Origin: Aequorivita sp. UBA3180
Lineage (GTDB): Bacteria; Bacteroidota; Bacteroidia; Flavobacteriales; Flavobacteriaceae
Length of the DNA stretch: 64,000 nt
Assembly (NCBI GenBank): GCA_002364215.1
Contig: DEXQ01000008.1
Coordinates: 473,866 to 537,865 of the forward strand
Reading direction: 5' to 3'
Below are positions 8,416 through 16,250 of the stretch, one piece after another. Under the pieces are notes generated by a model. That model was not told where the DNA came from. It searched no databases and saw nothing but the letters and a program-made list of their open reading frames with translations. A program made the translations under genes and the position numbers. Each line of letters begins with the position of its first letter. Within the stretch, counting starts at the first letter, position 1.

Positions 8416-9822
8416 CTATAGATTTTTTGTTTTTACCATTTGGGCCATCAGTTCGGCCTCTGTTACTAATTTGCCATTGGCATATGCATTGCCCTGCATA
8501 TGGACAATTCCGCGGCGGATGGGAGAGATCAATTCCAAAACAAAAATTAAGGTATCGCCAGGATTAACCTGTTGCTTAAACTTAACATTGTTTATTTTCA
8601 TAAAAAAGGTAAGATAATTTTCAGGATCTGGAACAGTGCTCAATGCCAATATACCGCCTGTTTGTGCCATTGCCTCAACTATCAAAACTCCCGGCATTAC
8701 AGGTGCACCAGGGAAATGGCCAACAAAGAACGGCTCGTTCATTGTTACATTTTTAAGGCCTACAACACTAGTGTCTGTCATTTCCATAATCTTATCAACC
8801 AACAAAAATGGCGGTCTATGCGGAAGCATGGCCATTATTTGGTTGACATCCTTTACTGGAGGTTGGTTAATGTCAAATTTTGGAATATTGTTTCTAGCTT
8901 CCAGCTTTATAATTTTAGAAAGTTTTTTAGCAAACTGGGTGTTAACGTGATGGCCTGGCTTGTTGGCGATCACTTTTCCGCGTATGCGAGTGCCAATTAG
9001 AGCTAGATCTCCTATTACATCCAAAAGTTTATGTCTGGCAGCTTCATTGGGATAATGCAGGGTAAGATTATCTAAAATTCCGTTTGGTTTTACAGAAATA
9101 GTATCTTTTCCAAAAGCTGTTCGTAGCTTTTCCATTGTGCTCGGGGAAAGTTCTTTATCAACATAAACTATTGCATTGTTTAGATCGCCCCCTTTTATTA
9201 AACCATGTTCCAGCAACATTTCAATTTCGTGTAAAAAACTGAAGGTTCTAGCATTTGCAATTTCATTTTTAAAGTCAGAAATATTTTTAAGGGAAGCATT
9301 CTGAGTGCCCAAAACTTTTGTTCCAAAATCGACCATGGTGGTTACTTGGTATTCATCAGCAGGCATTACTATTATTTCACTTCCGGTCTCTTCGTCTAAG
9401 AATGAGATTACTTCTTTTACTACATATTCTTCTCTCGGGGCATCTTGCTCTACTACTCCTGCTTTTTCTATTGCTTCAATAAAAAATTTGGCTGATCCAT
9501 CCATAATTGGAGGTTCGGAAGCATTAAGTTCCATAATGCAATTATCAACCTCAAGCCCTACTAATGCAGCTAGCACGTGTTCAGAAGTTTGTATTTTAAC
9601 ACCCTTTTTTTCAAGGTTTGTACCACGTTGGGTATTTACCACATAGTTGGCATCTGCTTCAATGACAGGGTGGCCCTCCAAATCAATCCTCACGAATGTA
9701 TATCCGTGATTTTCAGGTGCAGGTTTAAAAGTTATCGTAACTTCTTTACCTGTATGCAAACCCACTCCGGTAAGTGAAATTTCCTTACCAATGGTGCGCT
9801 GTTTTACAACACTTTCATTCAT
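8416..9822 (-). CDS. lpxC-fabZ: Bifunctional UDP-3-O-acyl-GlcNAc deacetylase / 3-hydroxyacyl-ACP dehydratase (LpxC-FabZ fusion)
   Basis: The start chosen is ATG at 9822, which overlaps the lpxD stop by 8 nt; a TTG at 9840 also lies in frame but only adds six residues. The 468-aa product has an LpxC half with zinc ligands His82 (TSEHVLAAL), His264 and Asp268 (HKLLDVIGD), and the catalytic-type His291 in KPGHHVNT. From about residue 325 follows FabZ, with [11 protein letters not shown] carrying His369 and Glu383 in VEAMAQ. The fusion is a known hallmark of Bacteroidota. It couples the committed step of lipid A synthesis to the fatty-acid dehydratase that competes for 3-hydroxyacyl-ACP. Confidence 0.96.
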   Translation of the reverse strand: MNESVVKQRTIGKEISLTGVGLHTGKEVTITFKPAPENHGYTFVRIDLEGHPVIEADANYVVNTQRGTNLEKKGVKIQTSEHVLAALVGLEVDNCIMELNASEPPIMDGSAKFFIEAIEKAGVVEQDAPREEYVVKEVISFLDEETGSEIIVMPADEYQVTTMVDFGTKVLGTQNASLKNISDFKNEIANARTFSFLHEIEMLLEHGLIKGGDLNNAIVYVDKELSPSTMEKLRTAFGKDTISVKPNGILDNLTLHYPNEAARHKLLDVIGDLALIGTRIRGKVIANKPGHHVNTQFAKKLSKIIKLEARNNIPKFDINQPPVKDVNQIMAMLPHRPPFLLVDKIMEMTDTSVVGLKNVTMNEPFFVGHFPGAPVMPGVLIVEAMAQTGGILALSTVPDPENYLTFFMKINNVKFKQQVNPGDTLIFVLELISPIRRGIVHMQGNAYANGKLVTEAELMAQMVKTKNL

Positions 9823-10840
9823 TATCGAGTTTTTTTTCAACTATATTGAACCTTTCCATAATTTTGGGAAGGTTTTTAAAATATACATAACTTTTATTAA
9901 AATCACCATAACTAAACGCGGGAGAGCCCTGTAAGGTTTCGTTGTCCTTCACATTTCTTCCTATTCCGCTTTGGGCCTGTATTTTTACATTATCGCCAAT
10001 GGTAATATGTCCAGCAATACCTACTTGCCCACCAATAATGCAGTTTTTCCCTATTTTGGTAGAACCCGCTATACCTGTTTGGGCGGCAATAACAGTATTT
10101 TCTCCAATAATTACGTTGTGCGCAATTTGAATTTGATTGTCTAATTTTACCCCTTTTTTGATGAGGGTTGAACCCAAAGTCGCCCTGTCTATAGTTGTTC
10201 CAGGGCCAACATCTACATTATCTTCTAAAATAACATTCCCCGTTTGTGGAACTTTATTGTATTCACCTTTTTCATTAGGAGTAAAACCAAAACCATCTGC
10301 ACCAATTACAACCCCACTGTTTATAACACACGATTCCCCCACTACTGTCTCGGAATAGAGCTTAGCGCCTGTAAAAAGCACGGAATTGTCGCCAACTTTT
10401 ACATTATCGCCAATATACACATTCGGATAAATCTTCACATTATCACCAATCTTTACATTTTCGCCTATGTATGAAAAAGCCCCCAAATATATATTCTCGC
10501 CATATTTGGCGGTTTCTGAAATAAAAACCGGGTTTTCAATTCCGGTCTTATTCATTTTTACTTGGTTATAATATTCTAACAACTGCGAAAATGCCTTATA
10601 AGCATTCTCTACCCGAATAAGCGTTGTTGATAGATCTTGAGAGGCTACAAAATCATCATTGACGATGGTTATTGAAGCCTGTGTGGAATATATGTAATGT
10701 GTGTATTTTGGGTTGGCCAAAAAGGTCAAGCTGCCTTTACTGCCCTCTTCAATTTTTGCAAGTTTTGAAACTTCTATACCTTCATCGCCATCAACGGTTC
10801 CGTTAAGGATTCCTGCTATTTGGGCAGCTGTAAATTTCAT
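9815..10840 (-). CDS. lpxD: UDP-3-O-acylglucosamine N-acyltransferase LpxD
   Basis: The 341-aa length is canonical. The N-terminal uridine-binding domain (about 1-100, with LTFLANPKY) precedes hexapeptide repeats. The active-site histidine is in [11 protein letters not shown] (His241), and the C-terminal helix ([19 protein letters not shown]) is the usual ACP-contacting part. LpxD adds the second 3-hydroxyacyl chain, forming UDP-2,3-diacylglucosamine. It is the first gene of the run lpxD, lpxC-fabZ, lpxA. The ATG is at 10840. Of the two paralogues in the window this one is the likelier housekeeping enzyme because of its length and context. Confidence 0.93.
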   Translation of the reverse strand: MKFTAAQIAGILNGTVDGDEGIEVSKLAKIEEGSKGSLTFLANPKYTHYIYSTQASITIVNDDFVASQDLSTTLIRVENAYKAFSQLLEYYNQVKMNKTGIENPVFISETAKYGENIYLGAFSYIGENVKIGDNVKIYPNVYIGDNVKVGDNSVLFTGAKLYSETVVGESCVINSGVVIGADGFGFTPNEKGEYNKVPQTGNVILEDNVDVGPGTTIDRATLGSTLIKKGVKLDNQIQIAHNVIIGENTVIAAQTGIAGSTKIGKNCIIGGQVGIAGHITIGDNVKIQAQSGIGRNVKDNETLQGSPAFSYGDFNKSYVYFKNLPKIMERFNIVEKKLDNE

Positions 10841-10960
10841 TTGGCGTTAAGGTTTTTTTTAACCGAAGTACATATAAAAAGCAACCACAAAGTAATAAAT
10901 TTTAAATGAATTGATTTTCGGTCGTTCGTTTTCATTCTTGCAAAAATAGAAAAAAAGGAT

Positions 10961-12205
10961 TTAGCCTCGATAGCTATCCTTATTGTTTTTTGGATAACAC
11001 ATATAGTATTTCACCACCGACTTTGAAAGCGCCTCCAAATTCAGCTGATCGCTTGCCTTTGCAACGTCTATGATTTTTCCATTTTTCTTCAGGAGGTTTA
11101 TTGTATCTTTTTCCATACTGTAGGCCTGGTTTTCAAGCTTTCCTTTAAATACAAAATAGGATGCCTCCTCTTCAGAAATAGTATATGTTTCAACCAGTTT
11201 TTTTCTTTTTTCCTCAATTTTTTGATTTGAAAAATCCTGTGGCTTTACTTTAATTTTTAATAAATCGCGATTAAGAAGCATTTTGGACAGATTTTTTAAA
11301 ACAAAATCATCGTTGCTTACCCAAATCTTCATGGCCGAAATAATATCGTAATCATCTAATTTTGAAAAGGTGTCCAGTACCTCTTCAGAAAAATCATTGA
11401 TACTAATATTGTTATTCAGAAAAAATCTTAAACCATTGCTTGCTGGAAGCACTACACCTTTAGCAGAAAGCTGTTTGGCGCGTTTAAGGACCCGAACCAA
11501 GAGCTGTTCTGCAACAATCCCCGTTTTGTGCAGATAAACCTGCCAATACATTAACCGCCGCGCTACGAGAAAATTCTCCACCGAATAGATGCCCTTCTCC
11601 TCAACCACCAACTTATCATCCTTAACGTGCAGCATGGCAATTAAGCGTTGTGCGTTTACCGTGCCTTCTGGCACACCGGTATAAAAACTATCGCGTTTTA
11701 GATAATCCAATCTATCCATATCCAACTGCCCAGAAACTAACTGGTGTAGAAATTTACGTGGGTGCTCATCCTTGAATATTTGAATGGCGAGCGTTAATTG
11801 CTTGTTAAACTTTCGGTTCAAAGCCTCCATAAAAAGAAGCGATATTTGCTCATGGCTTATGTTTTCAACAATGCTGTTTTCCATGGCATGGGAAAATGGA
11901 CCATGCCCAATATCGTGCAAAAGAATGGCTAAATAGAGTGCTTCCTCTTCCTTCTCAGAAATAGCAATTCCTTTTGATTTAAGCACTTGCACAGCTTTCT
12001 GCATCAAAAACATAGCGCCCAGTGCGTGATGAAAACGAGTGTGGTGCGCGCCCGGATATACAATATATGAAAACCCCATTTGCGAAATTCGACGGAGTCT
12101 TTGAAAATATTTGTGCTCCATCAAATCAAAAACCAGCTTGCTGGGTATGGTAATAAAACCATAGATTGGGTCGTTTATAATTTTGTGTTTTGGAAGGGTT
12201 TTCAA
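10961..12205 (-). CDS. HD-domain phosphohydrolase
   Basis: The 414-aa product opens KTLPKHKIINDPIYGFI, the conserved start of this HD family. The only usable start is TTG at 12205: an in-frame TAA lies two codons upstream and the next ATG (residue 30) would remove the conserved N-terminus. The metal site is visible as HTRFHHALG (His59/His60), LHDIGHGPFSH (His97/Asp98) and a following SHE. Relatives act on dNTPs or other nucleotides, resembling dGTPase-like proteins, but the substrate here is not known. It is cytoplasmic and transcribed leftward, divergently from porX. Confidence 0.85.
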   Translation of the reverse strand: MKTLPKHKIINDPIYGFITIPSKLVFDLMEHKYFQRLRRISQMGFSYIVYPGAHHTRFHHALGAMFLMQKAVQVLKSKGIAISEKEEEALYLAILLHDIGHGPFSHAMENSIVENISHEQISLLFMEALNRKFNKQLTLAIQIFKDEHPRKFLHQLVSGQLDMDRLDYLKRDSFYTGVPEGTVNAQRLIAMLHVKDDKLVVEEKGIYSVENFLVARRLMYWQVYLHKTGIVAEQLLVRVLKRAKQLSAKGVVLPASNGLRFFLNNNISINDFSEEVLDTFSKLDDYDIISAMKIWVSNDDFVLKNLSKMLLNRDLLKIKVKPQDFSNQKIEEKRKKLVETYTISEEEASYFVFKGKLENQAYSMEKDTINLLKKNGKIIDVAKASDQLNLEALSKSVVKYYMCYPKNNKDSYRG

Positions 12206-12361
12206 ACTTTAACTTTAAATTAATAGCTTCAAAAATTTTTTGAAATAATTCAGGTTTATTTTTGAAGAAAATTCTTCGACAAAGTGCAGAATTATTTAAA
12301 AAATCGAATTTAACGATACTCCCACGCTAAAGCCTTGGAGTATAAAGACAAATATACATAT

Positions 12362-13912
12362 ATGAGCGACATAAAAGTACTATGGGTAGATGATGAGATT
12401 GATTTGCTTAAACCACACATTCTTTTCCTAGAAAACAAGAATTATAAAGTAACTACGGCCCAGAGCGGTACGGAAGCACTTGAGGAAATTAAAAAGGAAA
12501 ATTTTGATATTGTCTTTTTGGATGAAAATATGCCGGGATTGACCGGACTGGAAACCTTAGCCGAAATAAAGGAACAACAGGCCTCTGTTCCGGTGGTAAT
12601 GATTACAAAAAGCGAAGAGGAATATATAATGGAGGAAGCCATTGGCGCTAAAATAGCCGATTATCTTATAAAGCCAGTAAATCCAAACCAAATTCTATTG
12701 AGCCTGAAGAAGAATTTGGACCATAGTAGGCTAGTGTCTGAAAAAACCACATCAAGCTATCAACAGGAATTCAGAAAAATAGCGATGGATCTTTCAATGG
12801 TCAATAGTTTTGAAGAGTGGAAAGACCTTTACACAAAGCTTGTTTATTGGGAATTAGAGCTGGAGGATATAGAAGATTCTGGGATGTTTGAAATTCTTGA
12901 ATCACAAAAAACTGAAGCTAATAGTCAGTTTTGCAAATTTATAGATAAAAATTATCCAAAATGGTTTGAAGACCCTAGCGAGGCGCCCATTATGTCGCAT
13001 ACGCTTTTCAAAGAAAAAATTCAACCGCAATTGAATCAAGGAACCCCCACCCTACTAGTGGTTGTCGATAATTTGAGGTTTGATCAATGGAAAGCATTTG
13101 AACCTACGGTTGCCAATATCTATAAAAAGACGAACGAAGAGCTTTTTTGCAGCATTCTTCCTACCGCCACCCAGTATGCCCGTAACGCTATCTTTTCAGG
13201 CTTAATGCCAAGTGATATGGAAAAACTTCATCCAGATTTATGGTTGAACGATACCGAAGAGGGTGGAAAAAACATGAAGGAGGAAGAGTTTTTGGCTGCT
13301 CAATTAAAGCGCTCGGGGCTTAAATTGAATTGGAGCTATCACAAAATATCGAGTTTGAAGCAGGGCAAAAAACTGGTTGAAAACTTCAAAAGCCACAAAG
13401 ATGAAGACTTAACGGTTGTAGTTTATAATTTTGTCGACATGCTTTCACATTCAAAAACTGAAATGGAAGTTATAAAAGAGTTGGCATCTAATGACAAATC
13501 ATACCGCTCCCTTACACAAAGCTGGTTTAAAAACTCGCCTTTACTGGAAATTATCCAACAAGCTGCACGTTTGGGCTTTAAGCTAATTATTACTACAGAT
13601 CACGGAACCATTAACGTGAAAAATCCATCTAAAGTAATAGGTGACAAAAACACGAGTCTTAATCTTCGCTACAAAACCGGGAAAAGTTTGACTTACGAAG
13701 ACAAAGAAGTCTTAGCTGCAAAAGACCCGAAGACAATACATCTGCCAACTATTAACATGAGCAGTTCTTTCATATTTGCTAAAGGCGATTATTTCTTTGC
13801 CTATCCGAATAACTATAACCATTATGTAAGCTATTATAGAAACACTTACCAACATGGTGGAGTCTCTTTGGAAGAGATGGTTATTCCCTTTTCAGTATTT
13901 ACTCCTAAGTAA
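12362..13912 (+). CDS. porX: PorX, T9SS response regulator with PglZ domain
   Basis: The ATG at 12362 gives MSDIKVLWVDDE, the correct start of a receiver domain; a TTG nine codons earlier is ignored. The receiver (1-120) has Asp10/Asp11 and the phospho-acceptor Asp54 in FLDENMPG. A helical linker leads to an alkaline-phosphatase-like PglZ domain from about residue 220, with metal-type motifs VVVDNLRFDQW and TTDHGTINV. In Bacteroidota PorX works with the kinase PorY to control and energise type IX secretion; porY is not in this window. The 516-aa length and the domain order leave little doubt. Confidence 0.95.
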   Translation: MSDIKVLWVDDEIDLLKPHILFLENKNYKVTTAQSGTEALEEIKKENFDIVFLDENMPGLTGLETLAEIKEQQASVPVVMITKSEEEYIMEEAIGAKIADYLIKPVNPNQILLSLKKNLDHSRLVSEKTTSSYQQEFRKIAMDLSMVNSFEEWKDLYTKLVYWELELEDIEDSGMFEILESQKTEANSQFCKFIDKNYPKWFEDPSEAPIMSHTLFKEKIQPQLNQGTPTLLVVVDNLRFDQWKAFEPTVANIYKKTNEELFCSILPTATQYARNAIFSGLMPSDMEKLHPDLWLNDTEEGGKNMKEEEFLAAQLKRSGLKLNWSYHKISSLKQGKKLVENFKSHKDEDLTVVVYNFVDMLSHSKTEMEVIKELASNDKSYRSLTQSWFKNSPLLEIIQQAARLGFKLIITTDHGTINVKNPSKVIGDKNTSLNLRYKTGKSLTYEDKEVLAAKDPKTIHLPTINMSSSFIFAKGDYFFAYPNNYNHYVSYYRNTYQHGGVSLEEMVIPFSVFTPK

Positions 13913-14005
13913 TTCTTATTAAAATATTTATGTAGGAAAATTACCGAATTATTAGATATTTTCGGTTTTGATTGATAAATTATCTATATTCGTCCCGTTT
14001 TTACT

Positions 14006-14419
14006 ATGGAATTTACGTATACCCAAAATGAAATTGGTAAGGTAGCTGAACAACTTTTAAAAAATTCAGTTTCAAAAATATTCCTTTTTTATGGCAATAT
14101 GGGTGTTGGTAAAACAACTTTAATAAAGGAGCTAGTTAAACAGCTTGGGGTTATGGAAATTTCAAGCAGTCCCTCCTTCTCCATAGTAAATGAATACGAT
14201 ACGCCAAGTGGCGCTATCTATCACTTTGATTTTTACAGAATAAAAGATATTAATGAAGCGTTTGACATTGGCCTGGAAGATTATCTATACAGCGGAAACT
14301 ATATATTTATTGAATGGCCCGAAAAAATCGATCAACTTTTACCAGAAATCGCGAATAGAATAGATATTAAAAATAATAATATAGGAAGTAGAACTTTAAA
14401 ATTTATGCCAGTGAAATAA
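14006..14419 (+). CDS. tsaE: tRNA threonylcarbamoyladenosine biosynthesis ATPase TsaE
   Basis: The 137-aa product has the Walker A motif GNMGVGKTT (residues 30-38), the conserved SSPSFSIVNEY switch region, the YHFDFYR strand and the C-terminal IFIEWPEKI. TsaE is the ATPase that turns over the TsaB/TsaD complex making t6A37 in ANN-decoding tRNAs. It is cytoplasmic. In Flavobacteriia I recall tsaE being followed by alanine dehydrogenase; here about 1.8 kb with two overlapping gene pairs lies between them. A near-consensus TATATTCG lies shortly before the ATG. Confidence 0.93.
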   Translation: MEFTYTQNEIGKVAEQLLKNSVSKIFLFYGNMGVGKTTLIKELVKQLGVMEISSSPSFSIVNEYDTPSGAIYHFDFYRIKDINEAFDIGLEDYLYSGNYIFIEWPEKIDQLLPEIANRIDIKNNNIGSRTLKFMPVK

Positions 14420-14563
14420 CATTGCAGCGAAAAATACAATATTTATAAATTACTTTTTAGTTGTTTGCCCCAAATCGCAAAAATTATAGAGCTGGGAATC
14501 TATTTTCAAAAAAATTTATAAATATAACGCAAAAAAAATTAAAAAAACTTTCTTTTTTCATAG

Positions 14564-14571
14564 TAGGTTTG
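14564..14571 (+). promoter_or_regulatory. Putative -7 box of overlapping cassette A
   Basis: TAGGTTTG matches TAnnTTTG. A 31-nt spacer separates it from the ATG at 14603, as in cassette B. The leader shares the string TATTAACCTCACAAAA with cassette B. No clear -33 TTG is present. Confidence 0.6.
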
Positions 14572-14602
14572 AAGTATTATTAACCTCACAAAACCATTTA
14601 TT

Positions 14603-14743
14603 ATGAAAACTCTAAAAGTACTTTTTATCGCAGCAATTTTTTCATTAGGAACCTTTGCTTCTTGCACCCCAGAAAGCATCCAGGATGAACAAGCACCCCA
14701 ACAAATCCACAAAAGCAAAATCATCGTACCTAGTAACGGGTAG
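14603..14743 (+). CDS. 46-aa lipoprotein-like peptide, cassette A (overlaps next gene)
   Basis: Too short for routine gene calling. It begins MKTLKVLFIAAIF and ends the signal region with FASC, a plausible lipobox with the lipidated Cys at residue 21. The mature part would be only 26 residues (CTPESIQDEQAPQQ then a basic tail, ending PSNG). The frame is supported by a paralogue at 15578-15718 with 29 of 46 identical residues by hand alignment, the same length and the same lipobox. The last 59 nt are shared, in another frame, with the start of the membrane-protein gene at 14685. Its function is unknown; small lipoprotein or signal-like peptide are both open. Confidence 0.75.
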   Translation: MKTLKVLFIAAIFSLGTFASCTPESIQDEQAPQQIHKSKIIVPSNG

Positions 14744-15197
14744 TATAATAGCCCTAATCATAGCGGCGACCCCTTACATATTTTATTCATATGAAAGTTT
14801 CCCACAAACAAAATCGTGGGAAACTTTTTTATTTACATATCACGCAAATTGGTATCAAGAAGTGTACGTTTCTGTTTGGACAATGATGGGGAAATTTGTG
14901 CCGATGTTGCTTTTAATAATTTGGTTTATTACATGCAAACACTGGTGGTACCACGTGATACTTATACCCATAGGAATGTTTGCGTTTCAGCTTTTCAGTG
15001 TCATTAATGATGATGTAGGTATAACCGATGAGGTTGAAATTTGGTGGCTTTTCCCTATAATGCTCGTGATTGTACCGCTAATCTATTTAATAAAAGCGCG
15101 CTTATCAAATAAACTTTTAGGCAAGGATCTAAAAAGTTTTGAGGAAGAGTTAGGGTCTAAAAAGAGTTTCTTGCAACAAATCAAGGATCTTTTTTGA
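14685..15197 (+). CDS. Four-helix membrane protein, cassette A (starts inside the lipoprotein gene)
   Basis: ATG at 14685 (MNKHPNKSTKAKSS) gives 170 aa. The start lies in the +1 frame within the 46-codon gene, 59 nt before that gene's stop. Predicted helices are at about 15-34, 62-83, 87-107 and 119-137, with a charged tail. Features shared with the paralogue at 15660 are MNKxxNKST, YESFP, WETxLFT, TCKHWW, DEVEI, DLKSFEEEL and QQIKDLF. The tail is lysine- and glutamate-rich and probably cytoplasmic. I recognise no characterised family. The frame stays open upstream to 14649, so a frameshift fusion with the peptide is formally possible, but internal initiation is simpler. Confidence 0.8.
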   Translation: MNKHPNKSTKAKSSYLVTGSIIALIIAATPYIFYSYESFPQTKSWETFLFTYHANWYQEVYVSVWTMMGKFVPMLLLIIWFITCKHWWYHVILIPIGMFAFQLFSVINDDVGITDEVEIWWLFPIMLVIVPLIYLIKARLSNKLLGKDLKSFEEELGSKKSFLQQIKDLF

Positions 15198-15577
15198 TTT
15201 TTATTCATAATATACAATTTCAATTTTTATATGTACCTTGGTACTTTGCAATTTTCATCTTTAAACCTAAATAAAGAAAACCTACTTAAATTCCTGACTT
15301 TATCATTAGTTGTTTAGATGAAAAATAAAATGAATAAAAATTAAAACTAACTAAAACCCTAAGCAAAATAAAACCAAAAGTAAATTGCCGGTGAAGTAAC
15401 AATTAAAAATTCAGTGTTGTAATAAATGTTAAAATTTAACAATTAATTGAACCTTATGATGAATTTCAAAGGATTTAATTGCATTATAACCTGTAAAGAT
15501 ACAATTAACATAATTATTATGTTTAAGTTTTTTCAGTGTAAGTTTGACCCATATTAACCTCACAAAAACTTATTATT
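15198..15577. other. 380-bp AT-rich spacer between cassettes A and B
   Basis: No open reading frame of substance, RNA structure or clear terminator is visible after cassette A. Its 3' end holds the cassette B promoter (15539-15546) and leader. The rest shows no recognisable repeat of the cassette A upstream region. Confidence 0.6.
15539..15546 (+). promoter_or_regulatory. Putative -7 box of overlapping cassette B
   Basis: TAAGTTTG matches TAnnTTTG and has the same 31-nt spacer to the ATG at 15578 as the equivalent box in cassette A. The leader string TATTAACCTCACAAAA is shared. Confidence 0.6.
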
Positions 15578-15718
15578 ATGAAAAACTTAAAAGTTATTAT
15601 TGTAGCCGCAATTTTTGCCGCAGGATTATTTGCTTCTTGTACCCCAGAAGGAATCCAGGATGAACAAACCCCACAACAAATCGACGCGAGAACGGTTAAG
15701 GTTCCGCCAGCCGGATAG
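15578..15718 (+). CDS. 46-aa lipoprotein-like peptide, cassette B (overlaps next gene)
   Basis: The second copy of the small gene starts MKNLKVIIVAAIF, has the lipobox FASC with Cys21, then CTPEGIQDEQTPQQ and ends PPAG. It is identical in length to cassette A (46 aa) and differs mostly in the hydrophobic core and the C-terminal tail. Conservation of the lipobox and the CTPExIQDEQxPQQI block between copies, despite divergence elsewhere, supports a real protein. The final 59 nt are shared with the membrane-protein gene at 15660 in the +1 frame. Its function is unknown. Confidence 0.75.
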   Translation: MKNLKVIIVAAIFAAGLFASCTPEGIQDEQTPQQIDARTVKVPPAG

Positions 15719-16193
15719 AAAAAGTCTTATACAAGGAGGCATCATTGTTTTTATAATGGCATGTACTCCTTTACTATATTACGCATATGAAAGTTTCCCA
15801 AGCGATACTCAAGTTTGGGAAACTTCTTTGTTTACATTTACTACTAAATTTCCCTCTATTTACCAATATGCTTGGTTTTTAACAGGTAAAATCATTCCCG
15901 TTCTTTTATTGCTTATATGGTTTTTTACTTGCAAACATTGGTGGCATTGGATTATTCTCGTACCCCTATCTATGTATATTTTTCAATTATTCAACCTAAT
16001 TAAACAAAATTTTGGTGTTGATGAAGTTGAAATTATTTATGTAATTCCAATAATGATGGTGATAATTCCATTTGTCTATTTGATTAGAGCTAAACTTTTC
16101 AGCCAAATGAGGCAGAACGATTTGAAATCATTTGAAGAAGAGCTTTTTCAAAAAAGATCTTTTTGGCAGCAGATAAAAGACCTCTTTCGATAA
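15660..16193 (+). CDS. Four-helix membrane protein, cassette B (starts inside the lipoprotein gene)
   Basis: ATG at 15660 (MNKPHNKSTRERLRFRQ) gives 177 aa, starting inside the 46-codon gene with the same 59-nt overlap as cassette A. Helices are predicted at about 23-43, 70-90, 94-114 and 124-143, with a basic N-terminus and an amphipathic C-terminal tail. It shares YESFP, TCKHWW, DEVEI, DLKSFEEEL and QQIKDLF with its paralogue. There is an insertion of about 7 residues near the N-terminus relative to copy A, just after the overlap-encoded segment. It lies 57 nt before ald. The family is uncharacterised as far as I can tell. Confidence 0.8.
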   Translation: MNKPHNKSTRERLRFRQPDRKSLIQGGIIVFIMACTPLLYYAYESFPSDTQVWETSLFTFTTKFPSIYQYAWFLTGKIIPVLLLLIWFFTCKHWWHWIILVPLSMYIFQLFNLIKQNFGVDEVEIIYVIPIMMVIIPFVYLIRAKLFSQMRQNDLKSFEEELFQKRSFWQQIKDLFR

Positions 16194-16250
16194 TTATCCA
16201 TTCAAATTTGTGAAAATTATTCCGTAAATTGAAACTGCCAAGCTTGTATC

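Noticed and set aside
14603..15197. Sequencing error or broken gene as the cause of the overlapping frames
   Set aside because: The second cassette has exactly the same 59-nt overlap and frame relation, and both frames end in proper stops with no disrupted domain. An error would not repeat itself.
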